Shown one piece after another: positions 13,001-28,000 of a DNA stretch of 64,000 nt (positions are counted from its first letter, which is position 1; every line of letters starts with the position of its first letter). Origin of the DNA: Struthidea cinerea (lineage: Eukaryota; Chordata; Aves; Passeriformes; Corcoracidae); contig VZTI01004088.1 in NCBI GenBank assembly GCA_013397865.1, forward strand, positions 2,402,176 through 2,466,175, written 5' to 3'. Under the pieces are notes generated by a model, which was not told the origin of the DNA, did no database searches, and saw nothing but the letters and a program-made list of their open reading frames with translations. The position numbers and the translations under genes are program-made.

Positions 13001-16000
13001 TTTATTTAATTTATTCTTTTATCTAGAAAAACCCTCTTTCCTTTCTGAGTTGACGAGTAAGCAATGATCTGTGTGATGTGCCCAATGGAGAGCTGTTTGT
13101 CCCCTTCTGAGAGCTGGCTCCTCCTCAAGGGTTTGAAGAAGTGGGAACAAATCCTTCTCGTTACCTCAGTTCAACTTGTTAGACTCCACACAGTTGATGC
13201 ATTCAGATGTAAACTGAAATCTGAATTTGCCTCGACATATATAGTTCTGATTTTATGGAGAGCCTTCCTTCAATTAAAATTCACGTTTCAACCCAGCAAA
13301 ATTCAAGTTGCAACCAGCTGACTGTTTTGAAGAACCTTGTCAGCTGCTTCTTGTCTTTGGCTGTTTGTAGAGCCATTCTCATTCCTTGCTACTTTTGAGA
13401 TAGGATCTGAGGAGGCTTTCCATGGTATAATGATGATGGTACAGAGGTTGTTGCCCACCCCCTATGTTCCATATAGAGATGGCCATTCAGTGAAGTACAG
13501 AAAAACCCCTCAGGAACTTCTTGGTTACACTGCCAAATAAGAGTGGTTCATTGTTGTACTATTTCTTTTCCCCATATCAACTGTGTTGATATTTGGTGAA
13601 ATATTTAGGGAAGTAAAGTTTTCTGATGGGAAGAGTGGAGTTAATTGTGATTTTTCTCTTTAAATGGAAATCCCCAAAGAACCCACTAGGTAAGAGAATC
13701 AAGAAATGAAACCTCTTTCCTTTTCTTTTTCTTTTTTTTTTTTTTTGGTGGGAAATTTTCATCTCTCCTGTGAAGTAGCCCTTAGAGAGAACAAGAGAAT
13801 GGATTTTAAAAATTTTCTTCTGGTTCCTTCTTTTTGGTTGTAATTCCTCCAGAGATGGGAGTGCTAAATCCTGGTGGCGTCAGTAGCTATAGCAGAGATG
13901 AAACAGCAGATCCCAGGTACCATATGGTTCATCAGAAAGTTGAGAAACCTGGCAAGTTTCAAAGCCTTGGATCTCAGTGGTTTTGCACTCGTCCTGAAGG
14001 ATCCCTTACTTCTTACTCAAAGCAGTGGAAATCTCCCAGACCTGAAGCTTGTTACAAGATCTCTATCACTTAGAGATGCAGTGTTGGCAGCTACCTCTCA
14101 ATCTTTGCTAAACTCTCGACTACTTTGTGCACTTTCTGTTCTGAGAGTTGCCCCTTAATTCTGCTTCATTCCGAGGTGGAGCTCCAGCCTCACAAACTGA
14201 GCACCCCTTCCTCAGCTGACTCCTGCCCTTGGCTCTTCTCAGCAAACTAGTGGCAACCTCAGGCTCTAATTTCCCCTCCTTTTCATGTATATACTGTCAG
14301 AAGGCATCGTGCTGACCTCAGCTCCATTATAGCAATATTAAAAAGGAAAGAATCAGATATTTGAAGTACAAGTGCATTTCTGAAGTAGTGTATACTGAGA
14401 GCTTGGAAGAGGCATCTGAGTACAATAGACCATGTGGTGCAGGCAGTGACAGTCGCTTTTACTTTCACAAAGAGTTATGAAGGCATCTGCTGCAGAGGTA
14501 AAGTCCTTTAATAGAGGGATGCTCTAGCACCATAAACTGAGTTAATGCTTTCTTTTTTTCTGGGAAATTTTGTGAATAATAGCTGAAAATAATTTGATTT
14601 CATGAAACACACAAGTTGATCACATACTTCTCAGGAATCTTCTGCGTATGCTTTGGCGTGGGATGTGTAGTAATTGTTTACCAACCTCTTCTGTACCAAA
14701 AAAAGAGGATGTGAATCCAAGTAAGCAAAATGGCACTAAACAGAAGTATCTGCAATTTCACAGAATAAAGAACATATTATTCATATTATTAATTTTTAAA
14801 AAATAGAAATAACAATGAAATTGATTTGCTAAGTCAGTCCTGAACTCTTCAGGTTCATGTCCTAAGGGGTTTGAGGCTGGCCTGATCCTGCCATGGCTGC
14901 CCATCTCCTGTAATCATGCTTCTCTCTCCCCCATTGCTGCAAGTGGCTTTGCTCACTTGGAGGTGTATTTTCTGGAGGCAGTCCACATGAGCCCTTGTTG
15001 TGGAGTTGCTGTCCTTGTTCCTTATTTAAACTGTACCTGTGGAGGACAATCTGCCACCAGACATAACTGTTCAGAAGCATCTTTTACGGCACATGGGGCC
15101 AAGGCTGGGTTGAGCCCCCCAAAATCGATGAGTGCACAGCTGAAGGAGGGGTTTGTAGTGAAGTCTTGGCCGTAGTGTGGTTTTTTTCATTTATTAGAGG
15201 AAAATTATTAGATTTAAATTAAAGCTCTCTGTGGTCTGACCCTCCCAGCTTTTCTGGAGACCAGCTTTGAATAAGCTGGAGTATAACAGAGGTCTTGAAA
15301 TAACCTTAGCAAAATCAAACAGGAAAACCAAAATAAATTATCTCCAAGTAATACAAAAATGTCCAGAACGTGATTAATACCTCCTTTTAAGGATGAGACA
15401 CGGTGCCATTGGACACGGTAGCTTATACTCAATTTCTGGTTTATGGACAGCAGCTGCACTCCAGGCTGTGTGGTATGAGCTTGTGGTAAGAACCCACAAT
15501 ATACCTTGACAGAAAAAGTGCTGGCAATTACTGCACTCCAAAGCAGTTTAAGAGCAATCACTGAGTGTTGCTGCAAAATTGCAAGTCTGGTAGCAAAAAA
15601 GATGTTGGTAAAAAAATCCAGTGTCTGCCCTGGTCACCTTATCTGACCTTTCTTAAAGTCAGACTGAGCTTGGGAAGTGCGGACTGGAGTTTGATATGAA
15701 ATGCTTGAGACAGTAGGGATTTAGGAAAGGATTACAACTCAAGTAAAACACACAGCAGCAGTTTAACCTGCCTGGTTAAGTCTCTAACTGCTTTTACTTG
15801 TTTGCCATGAAAGTTTGTGAGGATCTTACCGCTTTGTACGACCACCAGTGAACATCTGCCAGTGAACTCTGTCCTTCAGGACAGAAAGAAGAGTTACACC
15901 AGATGCAGAGGCAGCAGGAAGGAGGCCTTGCTGGGAAGGCCAAACAGAAATTTAGATGAGTGAAGGTGTTCCTTTCCATGTTGGATGTTAGGGAATGTGA

Positions 16001-19000
16001 AATCAACAGGAAAAGATTACTTAAGGGCTAAGATTTTACAATATATTTTCTTGCCTAATGATCCCAAATAGGTGCAGTCTAAAGATGTGAAAGCAAGCTT
16101 AGCTCTCACAGTCAACTTTGCCAATCATTACGAAGTCACTTCAGTCACTACAACACTGCCATTCCTCCTTCCCAGGCACATATGGGAAAAAACCCCCAGT
16201 TTTTTATTATAGACTAATGCCATTTGCACAGATAAAAAGGACACGTGCAGTCCTTCTGACTGTCCTGTAACAGTAACAGATGGAAATTAAGCGACAGTAA
16301 TCAGGCAGCAGCATGTTTACAGCGGGGCATTAAAGCAACAGGGGGATGGACTTTGCTCATCTTTGCAGGCTTAGCTCTGAACAAAGCTGCTGAAAGCCCT
16401 GCTCTTTACATCCCAGCCAGCCTGAGGTGAGGGCTGTGGGCATGCCCTGAGTGATGGCAGAGCTTAGATACGAAGGAGGCAAATTCCTGTCTGTGTGCCT
16501 GCATGGATCAGTGCATCCCAGGGCTGTGTGAGGACACTCACTCACAGGGCAGGGAAGAGGAGGCAGATTGAGCAGGAACAATGCAGTAGATGCTCTCTGT
16601 TGGCTCAAGCACCTTCAGATGCTGACGATGGACTTGCCTATTGCACTCTGCTGGCACCCCAGCCAGCATGGCCAAATATGGTCATTTATGGCAGATTTCC
16701 CTGTTTAATTTTGTTAATGTTTATTTTAATACATAATGCTGAGGCTGGATTAATGATCTCAGAGACTAAAGCACTTGCTGCTAACATGTCACAGTATGGT
16801 CAGGTGGTATTTTCCCATGTGAACTACACTGAAGTCCTGCACAAATGAGGTCATGGGAAAAATAGGAGGATAGCTCATTTACTGCAGCCTACTCACAATT
16901 TAGCTCCTTTAATGAGAGTGGCTAGTTGTGCAGATGAACTTTGCGATATGAATATTTTTATGGAAGTGTTGACAGCTCTTGCAATAGCTTCCTCAGTTTT
17001 GCAAGTCTTTTTGCTAACACTCTGCCTCCTGGAATCAGGAAGTAGAGTGAAGATAGACAGAATATTTTTTTCCAGAACGAAAAATAACCATCACAAATAC
17101 AGAGAAAAACCTCAAAATTCTGGAAATACTCAGAAAACAGAAGATATAGGAAAATAACCTACAAGAAGAAAATCTGCCATTCTAAAAATTAATTTTAATT
17201 GCATTTATTTCTGGTCCCTTCTGAATTAGAATGAAGATTGAAGAGGTAGAAATCTGTGGTACGGACTGAGGTCAGAAAGATGAGCTTCACTTCATAGCTA
17301 AAGTGAATAAACTGATGTATGTGCTGGTACACCTGACCCTGACATCTAAGATAAAAATATTTATTTGGGTAGTACTTGCAGATTTTTACAGGAGATTTTA
17401 AAGACTGGGCTAAATGAAGCCTTGAGTGACTTGGTTTGACCTCATGGATGGCCCTGGTTTTAGCAGGGTTTTGTGCTAGAGACCTCCTACTGTCCCTGCC
17501 AGCCTTAGAGGTCCCGTAAGTGATACTGAGTCAGGCTGTGGGCAAGCTCAGGGCAGTCAGCAGTTCTCAGAAAGGATATCTCAGTAGAGCAGCAAAAGCA
17601 CTTCCAAGGGCCAGGTTCTTGGAGAAATACTGCTAAGATTCACAGACAGATAGTGGTGAATAAATAAATAAAACAAATATTTTCTGTATTAGTGTCTCAC
17701 CTGTGATCTCCCCCAAACCCATAAAATTCCTTTTGGTGGCTTTTTCTCCCTTTGTGTATAGGGAAAGATAGAATGTGCTTTGTTTATTTAATCAGTGCAG
17801 ATTTGCAGTTAACTCTTATCAGGTACTCGAACCTACTTGAAAAAGCCCAGTAATGCCGCACAGAGGTAATCATATGCCCCTAGGCATATTGGAGAGCTGA
17901 GCTTGCTGCAGGCTGAAATAGACTTCATCATGTGCCATTAATAACACCGCCATGCTACTGGACTGTTGTTGCATAGATGTTAAAGGGAATTTTCAGCTGG
18001 TGTGGGACAATCCAAGGAGTAAATATACATTCCACCCTTCCCAAGTCCAACCTCTTGAAACAATCTCTGGCTCATCAGACTGCAGGCAGAAGGGCCCATC
18101 AGAAAGTATATTTGGTTACTTCTGTTATCACTGTAATGGTACCACTGTTCTTTTTTAAATGGGCACTTTAAACAAAACAGTTGGCCTCCTTCAGTGGAAG
18201 CCTTGCAGCGTTCGACACCGGAAAGAGGAATTCTTAATTCTGTAAACTAAGGCATGAGAGCAGGGTAGGACTATTTATAGCTTTGATTTCCTCTGAACAG
18301 ATGAGAAGCTGAACCTGACATTACAGAGTGAAAAGATCGAGGTGGTGCTTTTTTTGCCTTTTGGGTTGTGTGCGGGTTTTTTGATAACCGATCCTGCCAT
18401 TCAGTGATAAAGCAAAGAGGGGAGTGACTTGGCAGCCACCTCATGAACTGCCCTGGAGACTTGTCTACCAGTCAGGAAGGTGATTAAGTGTCTTCAAGTT
18501 CACTACAGAATATGACTTTACTGATTATATATTTATGTATATGAGGCAAAAACATCAGTTTTCCCAGCAACTAGTAGTTAAGGTACTGCAGCCTCATGAG
18601 TACAAGTAAAGTAGGTGGAAAAGGGTGTGCGTACTCTTCCAAGGAGAGGAAAAAGTCAGGTTTTATGTGAGTTCAGGCTGTAACTTCATGCTGACACTGC
18701 TCCCACTAGAAGGGCTCTTGCCATTCCTCATCTGTCAGTAGCACGTGTCCCTGTCAGGGACCCTCCAGCCCTTCTGGTCCCTGTCTTTCTCTGCCTCGTG
18801 CAGGTGATGGCTGGGAAGGAGTGGGCAATATGGATGTAGGGGTGTGGAAGCAGGATGGTGTGGTGGGGCAATGCTTCCTTAGAGGTGTTACCATATGCTG
18901 AGTTATGTGAAATAAAGTCTGGAAAGGAGAAAAAAGTGATAGAGGCTGGAAGGGCTACAGGTGACTTTGGGAAGGGTTGGTGGCAGACTGGAGAGAGAGG

Positions 19001-22000
19001 CCTGAGAACAAGTTGGAAAGGGGCAGCAAGTGACCAACAGGGGTCACATCCTGTAGTGCGGAGTAACTGTGTGAGCCTACAGTGTGCTCTAGGCTGACCA
19101 CAGAGGCAAGAGCCCATCAGAGCTGCTTTATGGTGCCAGGAGAGGAGGCTGCAGGCAGGGCAAAAGCACTGTTGGGATGGGTGGGAAGTCAGTGCAAAAC
19201 TGTGGCCCAACTGCCCCATAGCAGCCAACCTTCCCGAGGTGTAGGGCATTGCTGGCAGCAGGACGAGGAGCTGCCCTTTCTCTTCCCCGCCAAGCTGAAT
19301 TCAGCTGACTTTTCCAAAGGAAGGCACCAATTTTACAGGCTGAGGGCTGAAGCACAGGTTGCTGAAGGAGCTCAGCCAGCTGTGCATCATCAGCCCTGAA
19401 CAAGCCCATCCTGGCCAGCACTGTATTAACTGGGCTTCAGAGAGACCTTTTACTTGCTGAGCTCTTAACAGTGTTCAGCACTGAGGTATCAACACAGCTA
19501 TTCAGACTTGTTTTGTATGCTTCTTGTATAGCCTGACAGGCAGCTCTGCTGCTGTACTGTGTGGAGAGTCAATTTTTCCAATTTACTTAAGAGGAATGTT
19601 TTCCTTTATTGCTGCATGATGGACCGTGTGATTGAGGCAAAGTTAGAAACTGTTGTCAGCTCTGGGCCTGACAAGCCTGAAAAAAGAAGTGTGCTGGAAA
19701 AAATAACAAGTTATCAACACCCTTGGGACAGAAGATCCCTCTTCCCTTCTTTCCTCAAAACTGTCTGATTCCATCTCAGTTAAACAAATCATATATTTCA
19801 GCAGCAAAACTTGTCCAAGACTACTTTTTTTCAAGGATTGGCAAATTGGTGACTAAAAGTTTGTGTATTTTTAGCAGGGGAGACTGGAAAAGCTGAATAT
19901 GTAGTTAACCTTCAGGTTCACATTTTGAGGAGTTTAATTGCATTTAAGGAGGCCTCTGGGCCTCCTCTGTCTCCTACTTTGCTCGGAGTAAAGGACTCTG
20001 TTCAGTGTGGCAGACACCTTGCCATGAAGGAGAGTAGACTGACGAATGTCTCTTAATGCAGTTCCTGTTGCTGCCTATAAGATGCAGAGCTACCCTAGTT
20101 ATCTTCAGATTAGCCTCTCTCAGACACAGATAATAATCTGCCTGCATCACCCGGGGCTCTGCATGGGCTAATTTCCCCTGTTTATGCAAGTTTCTCATTA
20201 GCAAGAAAATCGCAGCTTCTTGGCATGAGAAACCTCCCACTGAGCAAGTCAGGTCCATGGCATGGGATAGCTGGGCAGCTCTGCCCCAGCCCTGACCTTC
20301 AGCTCTGGGAGCCCTGTTTTGCTGCTGCTTTCTGCTGGATCTCATCTGCCTCCACAGGCAGTACCAGGCCAAAGGCCACCTTTATGTGGGCTGTAATAAG
20401 GACACAGGAGACATTATCTTTGTCTAGTCTGCTGTCTGTGGTTTGAATCGAGATAAGACACTGAATGATTTCTAGTCCCTAAGGATGTCTAACCTAGACA
20501 TCTTCCCAAGATCAATCTGTCTGCCAAGAATGAGTTCTCCATTATCCACATCTCTGTTAACCCTGAAAACTGGGTTAGAGTCAAGGACTTCCCCTTCAGG
20601 AGACTACTCTGAACTAGGAACCCAGAATTTTGGTTTGGCAAGAACAGTGACCACAGGTCTGGGGGATATTGTAATACATGGTATGAGGACACATTTTATA
20701 ACCTGTTTTGCAAGTCCGATATTTCTCTCCTAAATGCTGACGTGCACAAGGAAAGCAGAAGGTCTCACCAAGTCCTTCTCATTTGAGCTCAGCTCCACAT
20801 CACTTTGACACACTGCTTATTTTAAAACATAAAACACTTGTGCAGCTGCTTTTTTAAGATGTAACAGTGCCAGGTTTCTCTGTGGTTTACAAGTTGTTTT
20901 GGAAACATTCTGGTTACTTATAGCGGGTAGCTTTATTCTCTTTTTTTCTTTAAGCTCTCATCTTGAAGAGTTACCTCCCCTCTCTCCATACACATACTTT
21001 CATTTTTACTCTAAGCTTTAAACTGATGGGATTGTAGGGAAAGCCTGTTGGAAAGAAGCCCTCAGGGTCTTGTTAGCTTTGTTAATCCTTGCTTTGGCTT
21101 TTTTTTTTTTTTTTTTTGTTNTTTTTTGTCTTATTTTCCACTCCCAAGAGGCATAATGCAAAATCTATGTGTAATCAGAGCTAGAGACTATGCGTGCTGT
21201 TCTAGGATAATATTGTCTTACCCTGCTCTGCTTAGTACCTTGAACACAACCCAAAAAGCTTACTGGCTTTAAAACAGCTACTCTAAATCAGTACCCATAA
21301 TACAAGTGCCCTTGTCTCAGTGGCTAAACTGAAACAAATTATAATTTTTGTCCTTGGACAGTGTTTGCTATCTGAAGATCTTGTAGAGCTTAGTAAACAA
21401 CAGTTTAGATTTGTAAATGAGGTAAATAAGATACTGTTTGAAGTGAAATGAGGGCATTAATGACCTCACACTTTGACCTGGGAGTAGGACCCTCAAAGTC
21501 AGTGACAGTGCAATCTATCCCACTCAGAAGCAGGAAACAGAAGAGCTTCTTTCACCAGGTTGGCAACTAGGTGGGATTTCAGCTCTAGGAAGCAGAAGTG
21601 TAATTTTCTTTCCTTTTTTTGTCCACCCTATTGACCTCTGCCATTTCAGAGTGGGTTATTTCCTTTTGATCACTCACCCTTGGAAACTGTCTTGTTTGTA
21701 AAGGCCATTTGTCCTGGAAGTCTCTCCTTCAGAACGTGATTCTGAATACTGGATAGCTGCCCTTAAAACATTCGGCAAACTTCCTTTTTCTGTATGATTA
21801 ACCTCAGCACTATGGTACTTCACAATGTATTTCAGAGCCAGAGAAACAAAATTTTCTCCAAAGTAAATGCAGAAAAATGTTTTTTAATAAAATACATCTG
21901 TATGATAGCACACATTTTTCACATAAGGATTTATTCTCAAGATTATCCATGTGACCTGGAGATTGTTGCTAAGAACTAAATCCCCAGAATTTCAAATCAT

Positions 22001-25000
22001 AGCACTGTTTCCTGTTATATGAGGCACAGGGGAGACCCTTTATATATCTCAGTGCTCCCTTTTCTTCACAAAGTTTTATAAAAGAAATTTGCCTTTTGAG
22101 AGTAACTTACAAGTATCTATATCCAGTTTGTCTTGTCAGCCATGGGTCTCAGCCCTGACAGTTTGAATGGGCAATGGGGCAGCATAAATCTTGTGCTGCC
22201 ATTGTAATGTATGAGTGGATGCTGAATGACCTGCAAAAATGTGACTTTTCCAGCAATGATCCCAACTCTTGCTCAGCTGCTTACTGCAGGGTCCATGTTG
22301 ATTGAATGTGCTATCCTACTCCCCTGGGTGTTCCTGGGAGCCCTCTCAGTCCTCAATATTTCAGAAAGGCGTGTTTCCTCCCTTACTCCTGCAAAAACAG
22401 ACCTTGTGGGGCTACATCTAGAACTCCAGCTGTATCTCATATTGACATCTGGTCCTGGGAATTCCCCTCAGAAGAAAGCCTGGATCTCTCCAGCCTCTGG
22501 CTGAAGAAAGAGTGGAATTTCCACAGACTTTAAGGTGTTTATTCCATACCTGGAAAGGGGATATAGGGTTGAGGATCTAACAAGTAAGGCAAGGGCTTTG
22601 AAACTGAAGAGCTGCTCTCCAGCATGTGCTCTTCTCTTAATTCCTGAAATAGCTGACAGTGCTATCCACATGGATACCTTTAAGGAAAGCACTGAGGAGC
22701 TGTGACACTTTTCTTTTAGCTGAGTTGCTTGTGCTTGAAGTACCTGCGAGAGACACCCTCTCATCCCCTGCTGAAACACTGATGGCAATGAGGAGGAAAC
22801 AGAGCAGCAAAATGCCTGTAACACATTCCTGCTCAGAGACAACAAGACCAGGCAGCGCCAGGATTTTATGCGGAATTAAAGACATAAAATCTCAGTGCAC
22901 ACCGAGGTGCTGCCCATCTGCTTGGGTGAACGTGGATGAGACAAAGTACAGTGGAGTGGTCAAGACCCCTGTGGCTGTTAGGTGTGAGGACAGTTCTTTA
23001 TCTTAGCAGCAGAATATGCACACGAGGTAGAAGGGAACTGTCATCTCTACCGAGTGTCCCTTCTACTCAGCCCCAGCCAGAGAAGAGTACAAAAGCCTGT
23101 GATTTGCATCTTCTTTAGCGGCGCTTTGTCCAGCACAACATAATTGTATTTAGTGAAGAACATAGTTTAAAAATAGATTTCTCTTATACTCTAGAACCAA
23201 GCTCATTAACACTTTATCGCTTTCACAATTCATTACTTTCAATTTCCCAGGGACTGCCATGAGCAGTGACTTTTTCATCATGGCCAGAAAGATTAAACAC
23301 TGTAGGAAGCCATAAAATTGAAATCCTTTGAGAAAGCTTGACTTGGATGCACAACAGGAGACTCAGGCAGAAGTTCAAACCGGGGAAGTTTCAGCCCTTC
23401 CTTCATGAGGGAAAACAACAGAAACAACTGGCAGTTAAGAACAGAATCACTAGGAAAGACAAAACAGACATAGGATGACCAGGACAGTCTATAATTGTGC
23501 AACCAAAACCGAAACTACAGCTTGGACATCATGTGGAAGAAGCAGAGGCATCAGATTACAGAATAAATACAAAGGCCTTGAGAAGAGAAAACAGATGAAC
23601 AGTGGCAGTGTTTTACAAGAAGACAGTGCTAGAAGGCCATGCAGTACTGTCCACAAGGTCATCAAGAAATAACACAAGAAACAATGCTAGAGACAGATAC
23701 TAGGAACTTCCAAACAGAGATGTTGCAGAAAGGTCCCATAAACTAAGGACTTCTATCAATGAAGTCTAAACTTCCCTTCTTTAGCAGCATCCAGCTGAAG
23801 CTGTTTCTCTTAATACCACCACGAGCCAAGTGCATGAATAAGGGCCAGAACCGGGGAACTGAAACAATAACCTGAAGGAATTACATCACACTCTCACACA
23901 TTCCTGCAAAGCACAGCAGGTAGGACAAGCACGGTGTACCAGACAAAACAGCCTCAGCACTGGGGCTATAGCAGTCACTGTAGCACTCCATTAAAGTACC
24001 CAGAGCTCATACCCCAGTGGCAGGAAACTGCTAACCTGCAACAGCTTGAAATTTCTGTGTCTGGGAGTAGGAATTTTGGTAGCCTCTGCCTTGGAGTGAT
24101 CCCATCTTCATAGTGAGGTTTATGCACTAAGGGTACTAGAGCAGCAGGAAAGCTGGACGGTGGTACTTACTGCAAAGGTCATGGCAACTGTGGTTTCAAA
24201 CCAGAGATTTATATCAAAGGAGAGAAACACCTCTTGTTAGGAGACTATGGATTTATAATCTGAAAACAGAAATACAAAACTGGAATCACACCCATAACGA
24301 TAAATCTCAGCTTCCCAGAACCTGGAAAAATGAGAACATCTAAGCACATCCAAGCAGGACTTCTGAGGATGGTTGTGTTCTCAGTAGTCCTCTGTCAACA
24401 TGACTGTTGCAGAATAAGGAATTCATGTCTTTGGATTCAGATGTCTCTGAAGGATTACACAGATATCAAAAAAAAAAAGAAAAACCAAGTGGATAGGACT
24501 AACAGTGCCACTAGAGAAGAAGAAGCTGAAGTAATTGAGTCCCATGAGCCTGTGTAAGCAATAAGATGGAAATTGGGTTGGTTTGTCCATGTGATCAGAA
24601 CAATGGAACTAGCAAACACAATTCCATGGGGAAAAATCAAAGAGGAAAGGAAGGCATAATGCTTAGGGACAGTGTGACTCAAAGACATCTGCATCAGGAT
24701 GGAGAAATTATGGAGAGATCCAAAGAGTAAAGTGAACATGAATACAGATTCCAGTCAGTGCCTAAAGATGACACTCTTCAGAGCACACTGGTGTTTGAAA
24801 GGGGAAGGTGAGACAATCATAAATATATATAACAGTTTATAACCTGGCCATGTTCTGTTCACTTACTGAGTTGCCAAAGGACACAAAAACAGAGTATATT
24901 CAGCAATGAACCACTAATTCATGTTGCTAATGCTTCTGTCACCCATAAGAAAAATTCAATTAATTCTTATCTCTTTGTTTCAGACTACTCAAAATTGCCC

Positions 25001-28000
25001 ACTGATCTACACATTTCCCCTTTTATTTCCTGAAGGTGACATTTTTCAATGGGCTTCTAAATACCAGGTAAAACTCAATATGCTGTGGCAATATGTTTGG
25101 CTCACAGAACCCAGCCTATTTTTGCTCTTGCTTTTGATCATGTTCTTGACATTCTGGCACTGTTATGGTGAGATACAGATATTTCCCTGCTCTTCAGGTG
25201 CCCTGGATCTAGTTTTATAAGCCCAAGAAATGTGAATTTTGTCTCTGCAGTTTTCATTAGGATTACAGCAGTCTGGCAGATGTCTGCTTGTAGATTCTGC
25301 AAAACTCATGAGTTTCTATAAATGGCAGCATCACGATCCCTCTCCAAGCAGCAGTTCTCATGTCAATGAAATGTCCCCAGCCACCCACAACACACCCACA
25401 GCCAGAGAAAATCACCTCTCCCTGATTGTCTTCTCAGAGCAGGTTGCCTTGAAGGCAGCAGTGGCTCTGGGGGAGAGAAATATTGTCCCCAACAGTCAGC
25501 AGAGCCCTTTTAGCTGTACAAAATTGCTATTTTCTGTATCTTTCCAAGAATTAGAAACATGCAGCAGAATGTACATAATGGTCTCCACAGGTGAATGACA
25601 ACCATTCCCACAAGAGATGCTCCTGTACCGAACCCGTCATCTGCCATCCAAAAGAAAAGCACTATTTATCAGTGATGTCTGCTGGTGTCAGCAGGTGTCT
25701 AGACAAAAACAGGTTAAGAGAAAAGCATTAAGTTTTCTCCCAAGGAAGATGTTCCCCACAGGAGTTTGCAAGGCTTCCCCCACGGGTGCTGCGCTGGGAG
25801 AGATCCAAGTAGCCATGGCAGCCCTGTGCAGGCTGCTTGACATCAGCACCGTTCAGAATAAATTTTGGACTGAATATAGGTCTTGATGGTGTTAGTACCT
25901 CGAGTAATGACCCATCTAAAGCACTATTCTTACTATTCTTCCATCTGTTCTTACTTGTTTGCTGGCTGCCCAAAAATGTCCCAGGAGAGCTGTGGGTCTC
26001 TGTATGACGAATCCAGCCTGCTGAGAAATATGCTCGGTTTTGTTACCTTTTATGACCTCCCAGAGCAGGGACAGTCCTATTTATATATACCACCTGCTGA
26101 AAACTTCTGTCCTTAAGCTTCAGCAGCTTTTTGTACCCAGTCTTCTTTAGCTATATAATTCCTGATGATTTGTGGTGTTTTACGCTATTTAACTATATAT
26201 GTGAGGAGAAGAAGCTGTGCAGTGGCAAGGCACATGTGGAAACTCCTGACACAGAGGGACTCGGACTAATATTTTTTTGTCTAACATTCAAGCTCCCAAA
26301 TGGCAGAGCTTCCTGGCACAGAAACAATCAATTGTCCCAATCTAAGCAATTTGCTTAGATGTGAACATGTACAGGTGCAGCCTGCTGTCTTGCAATTCAG
26401 AATGCCAAACTGAACCTTTGGTTCTTAACAGAAGAAAAACTCCCTTAAAACCATCATCTGTACAAAGGGTTTTATTTAATTGCTGGAGATTCAAGTGAAT
26501 TCAGACTCTTGGGTTTTGGTTCATTCTCCAGAACAGGACTGGGTTTTGTCTTTATTTTTGTTTCCTGTGTCAGGACTGCAAAGCAGATGGGTTTCAAACT
26601 ACAGAAATTGTTCATGGTAAATGTTTAATGAAAATCCCTGACTGAAACATGATTCTTACAATGGAAAAAGAAAAAACTCGCCAAACATGATTTTTCCAGT
26701 CATGAGAGAAAAGTGAGGGAAAGGGATTGTTTTGCTTGAAGTATGTTTTAAATTCCACATTGCAGTCTGGTATGGGTGCATACACTGAGGTTAAACTGTT
26801 CATGCTGATCCAACATAAATTGATGCTAGGAATGACTGTTGAGAATTACATGGCCTTTGTCTCTTTAAAAAATGCCTACATTGGTGTATTCAGCCCAAAA
26901 TAGCAACCTGCTGGGCCTGGGCTAGAACAAAGGGAGAAGTAAAAGGAGGAAATGCCTTGTTTGGGGAATGAGATATGAACTTGAACAAGAGAAAATCTTG
27001 AGAATTTCCTTGCAGTGGGATTATCTGCAGGCTGGAGAACAAGAGCCAGGACACAGGAGAGCCAGGCGAGTGTGTCCTTCCTTCAGGTGCTGGAGACACT
27101 GCTTTGCAGGAGACCAACCACCAGGCAGGCATGGCAAGGGGCTGGGGACTGTTCACAGGACTGTGAATCATGGCTGACTGAGGAAGCTGAATCACAATAG
27201 CTGAGCTTTGTGCCCACAGCTCTGACCTGTGGTCTAGAGCAGTGTGAAGGAAGATGCACAACTTCTGTGGGCAATGCTGTGGGGGTGGGAGCTGGTGCTG
27301 CTCCCCGGGGACTCCTGGCATGCTCCTGTGGCAGCTCTGGAGGCAGCTCTGGGTGTGGTTCTTTACTACCAGTAAGTGGGCATTTCTGAGAATCCACTGC
27401 AGATTTCCTTACCCTTGTCAATACTGTTGTGGTGGTGTGTTGTGCACAAACAGGCATAGACAGTTTGTGAGACTATAAAGGTGAAGCAAAGATGGACACA
27501 TCTCTCCTGCAGATCCAGGTCTTTCTCTCTGCCTTGCGTTATTGGTTGGTGAAACTTTCTCCACCAGCCAGTGATTTTTTTTCTGGTTTAAAAGCCAAAA
27601 GCTCTTTGATAACATGTGAGATTTGGGCTACACAATGCCCAAATGCATGTCATTATAAAGGAGGTCATCTTGAGGAACCCTGCAATATGGTGGATTTTAT
27701 TTTGCCACTTAAAGGAGAGTGCAGTCACTGAATAACACCATGGGAGAGAGAAGACAGAAGAGATACAAATAGGCTGTGCTCACACCGCCTGTGTGACCCA
27801 GGTCAGAGCCCACACACATAGTAATGAAACAGTAATTTCTATTTTTTTTTCTTCAAAGCACTTTGTCCATCCAGACCAAACCAGATTCCAGTATGAAGAG
27901 TCACCAGGTCAGCCCCATATGTATTGCAGATATGCACATCCTTAGAGACAGATGGGCTCGTAACGATCCCTTTGGAAGTGAGCTGGGAGGTTTTTTTCTT

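Noticed and set aside
13874..14158. 94-codon open frame with leucine-rich-looking content
   Set aside because: No repeat periodicity, no conserved motif and no splice sites; consistent with chance inside a long intron.
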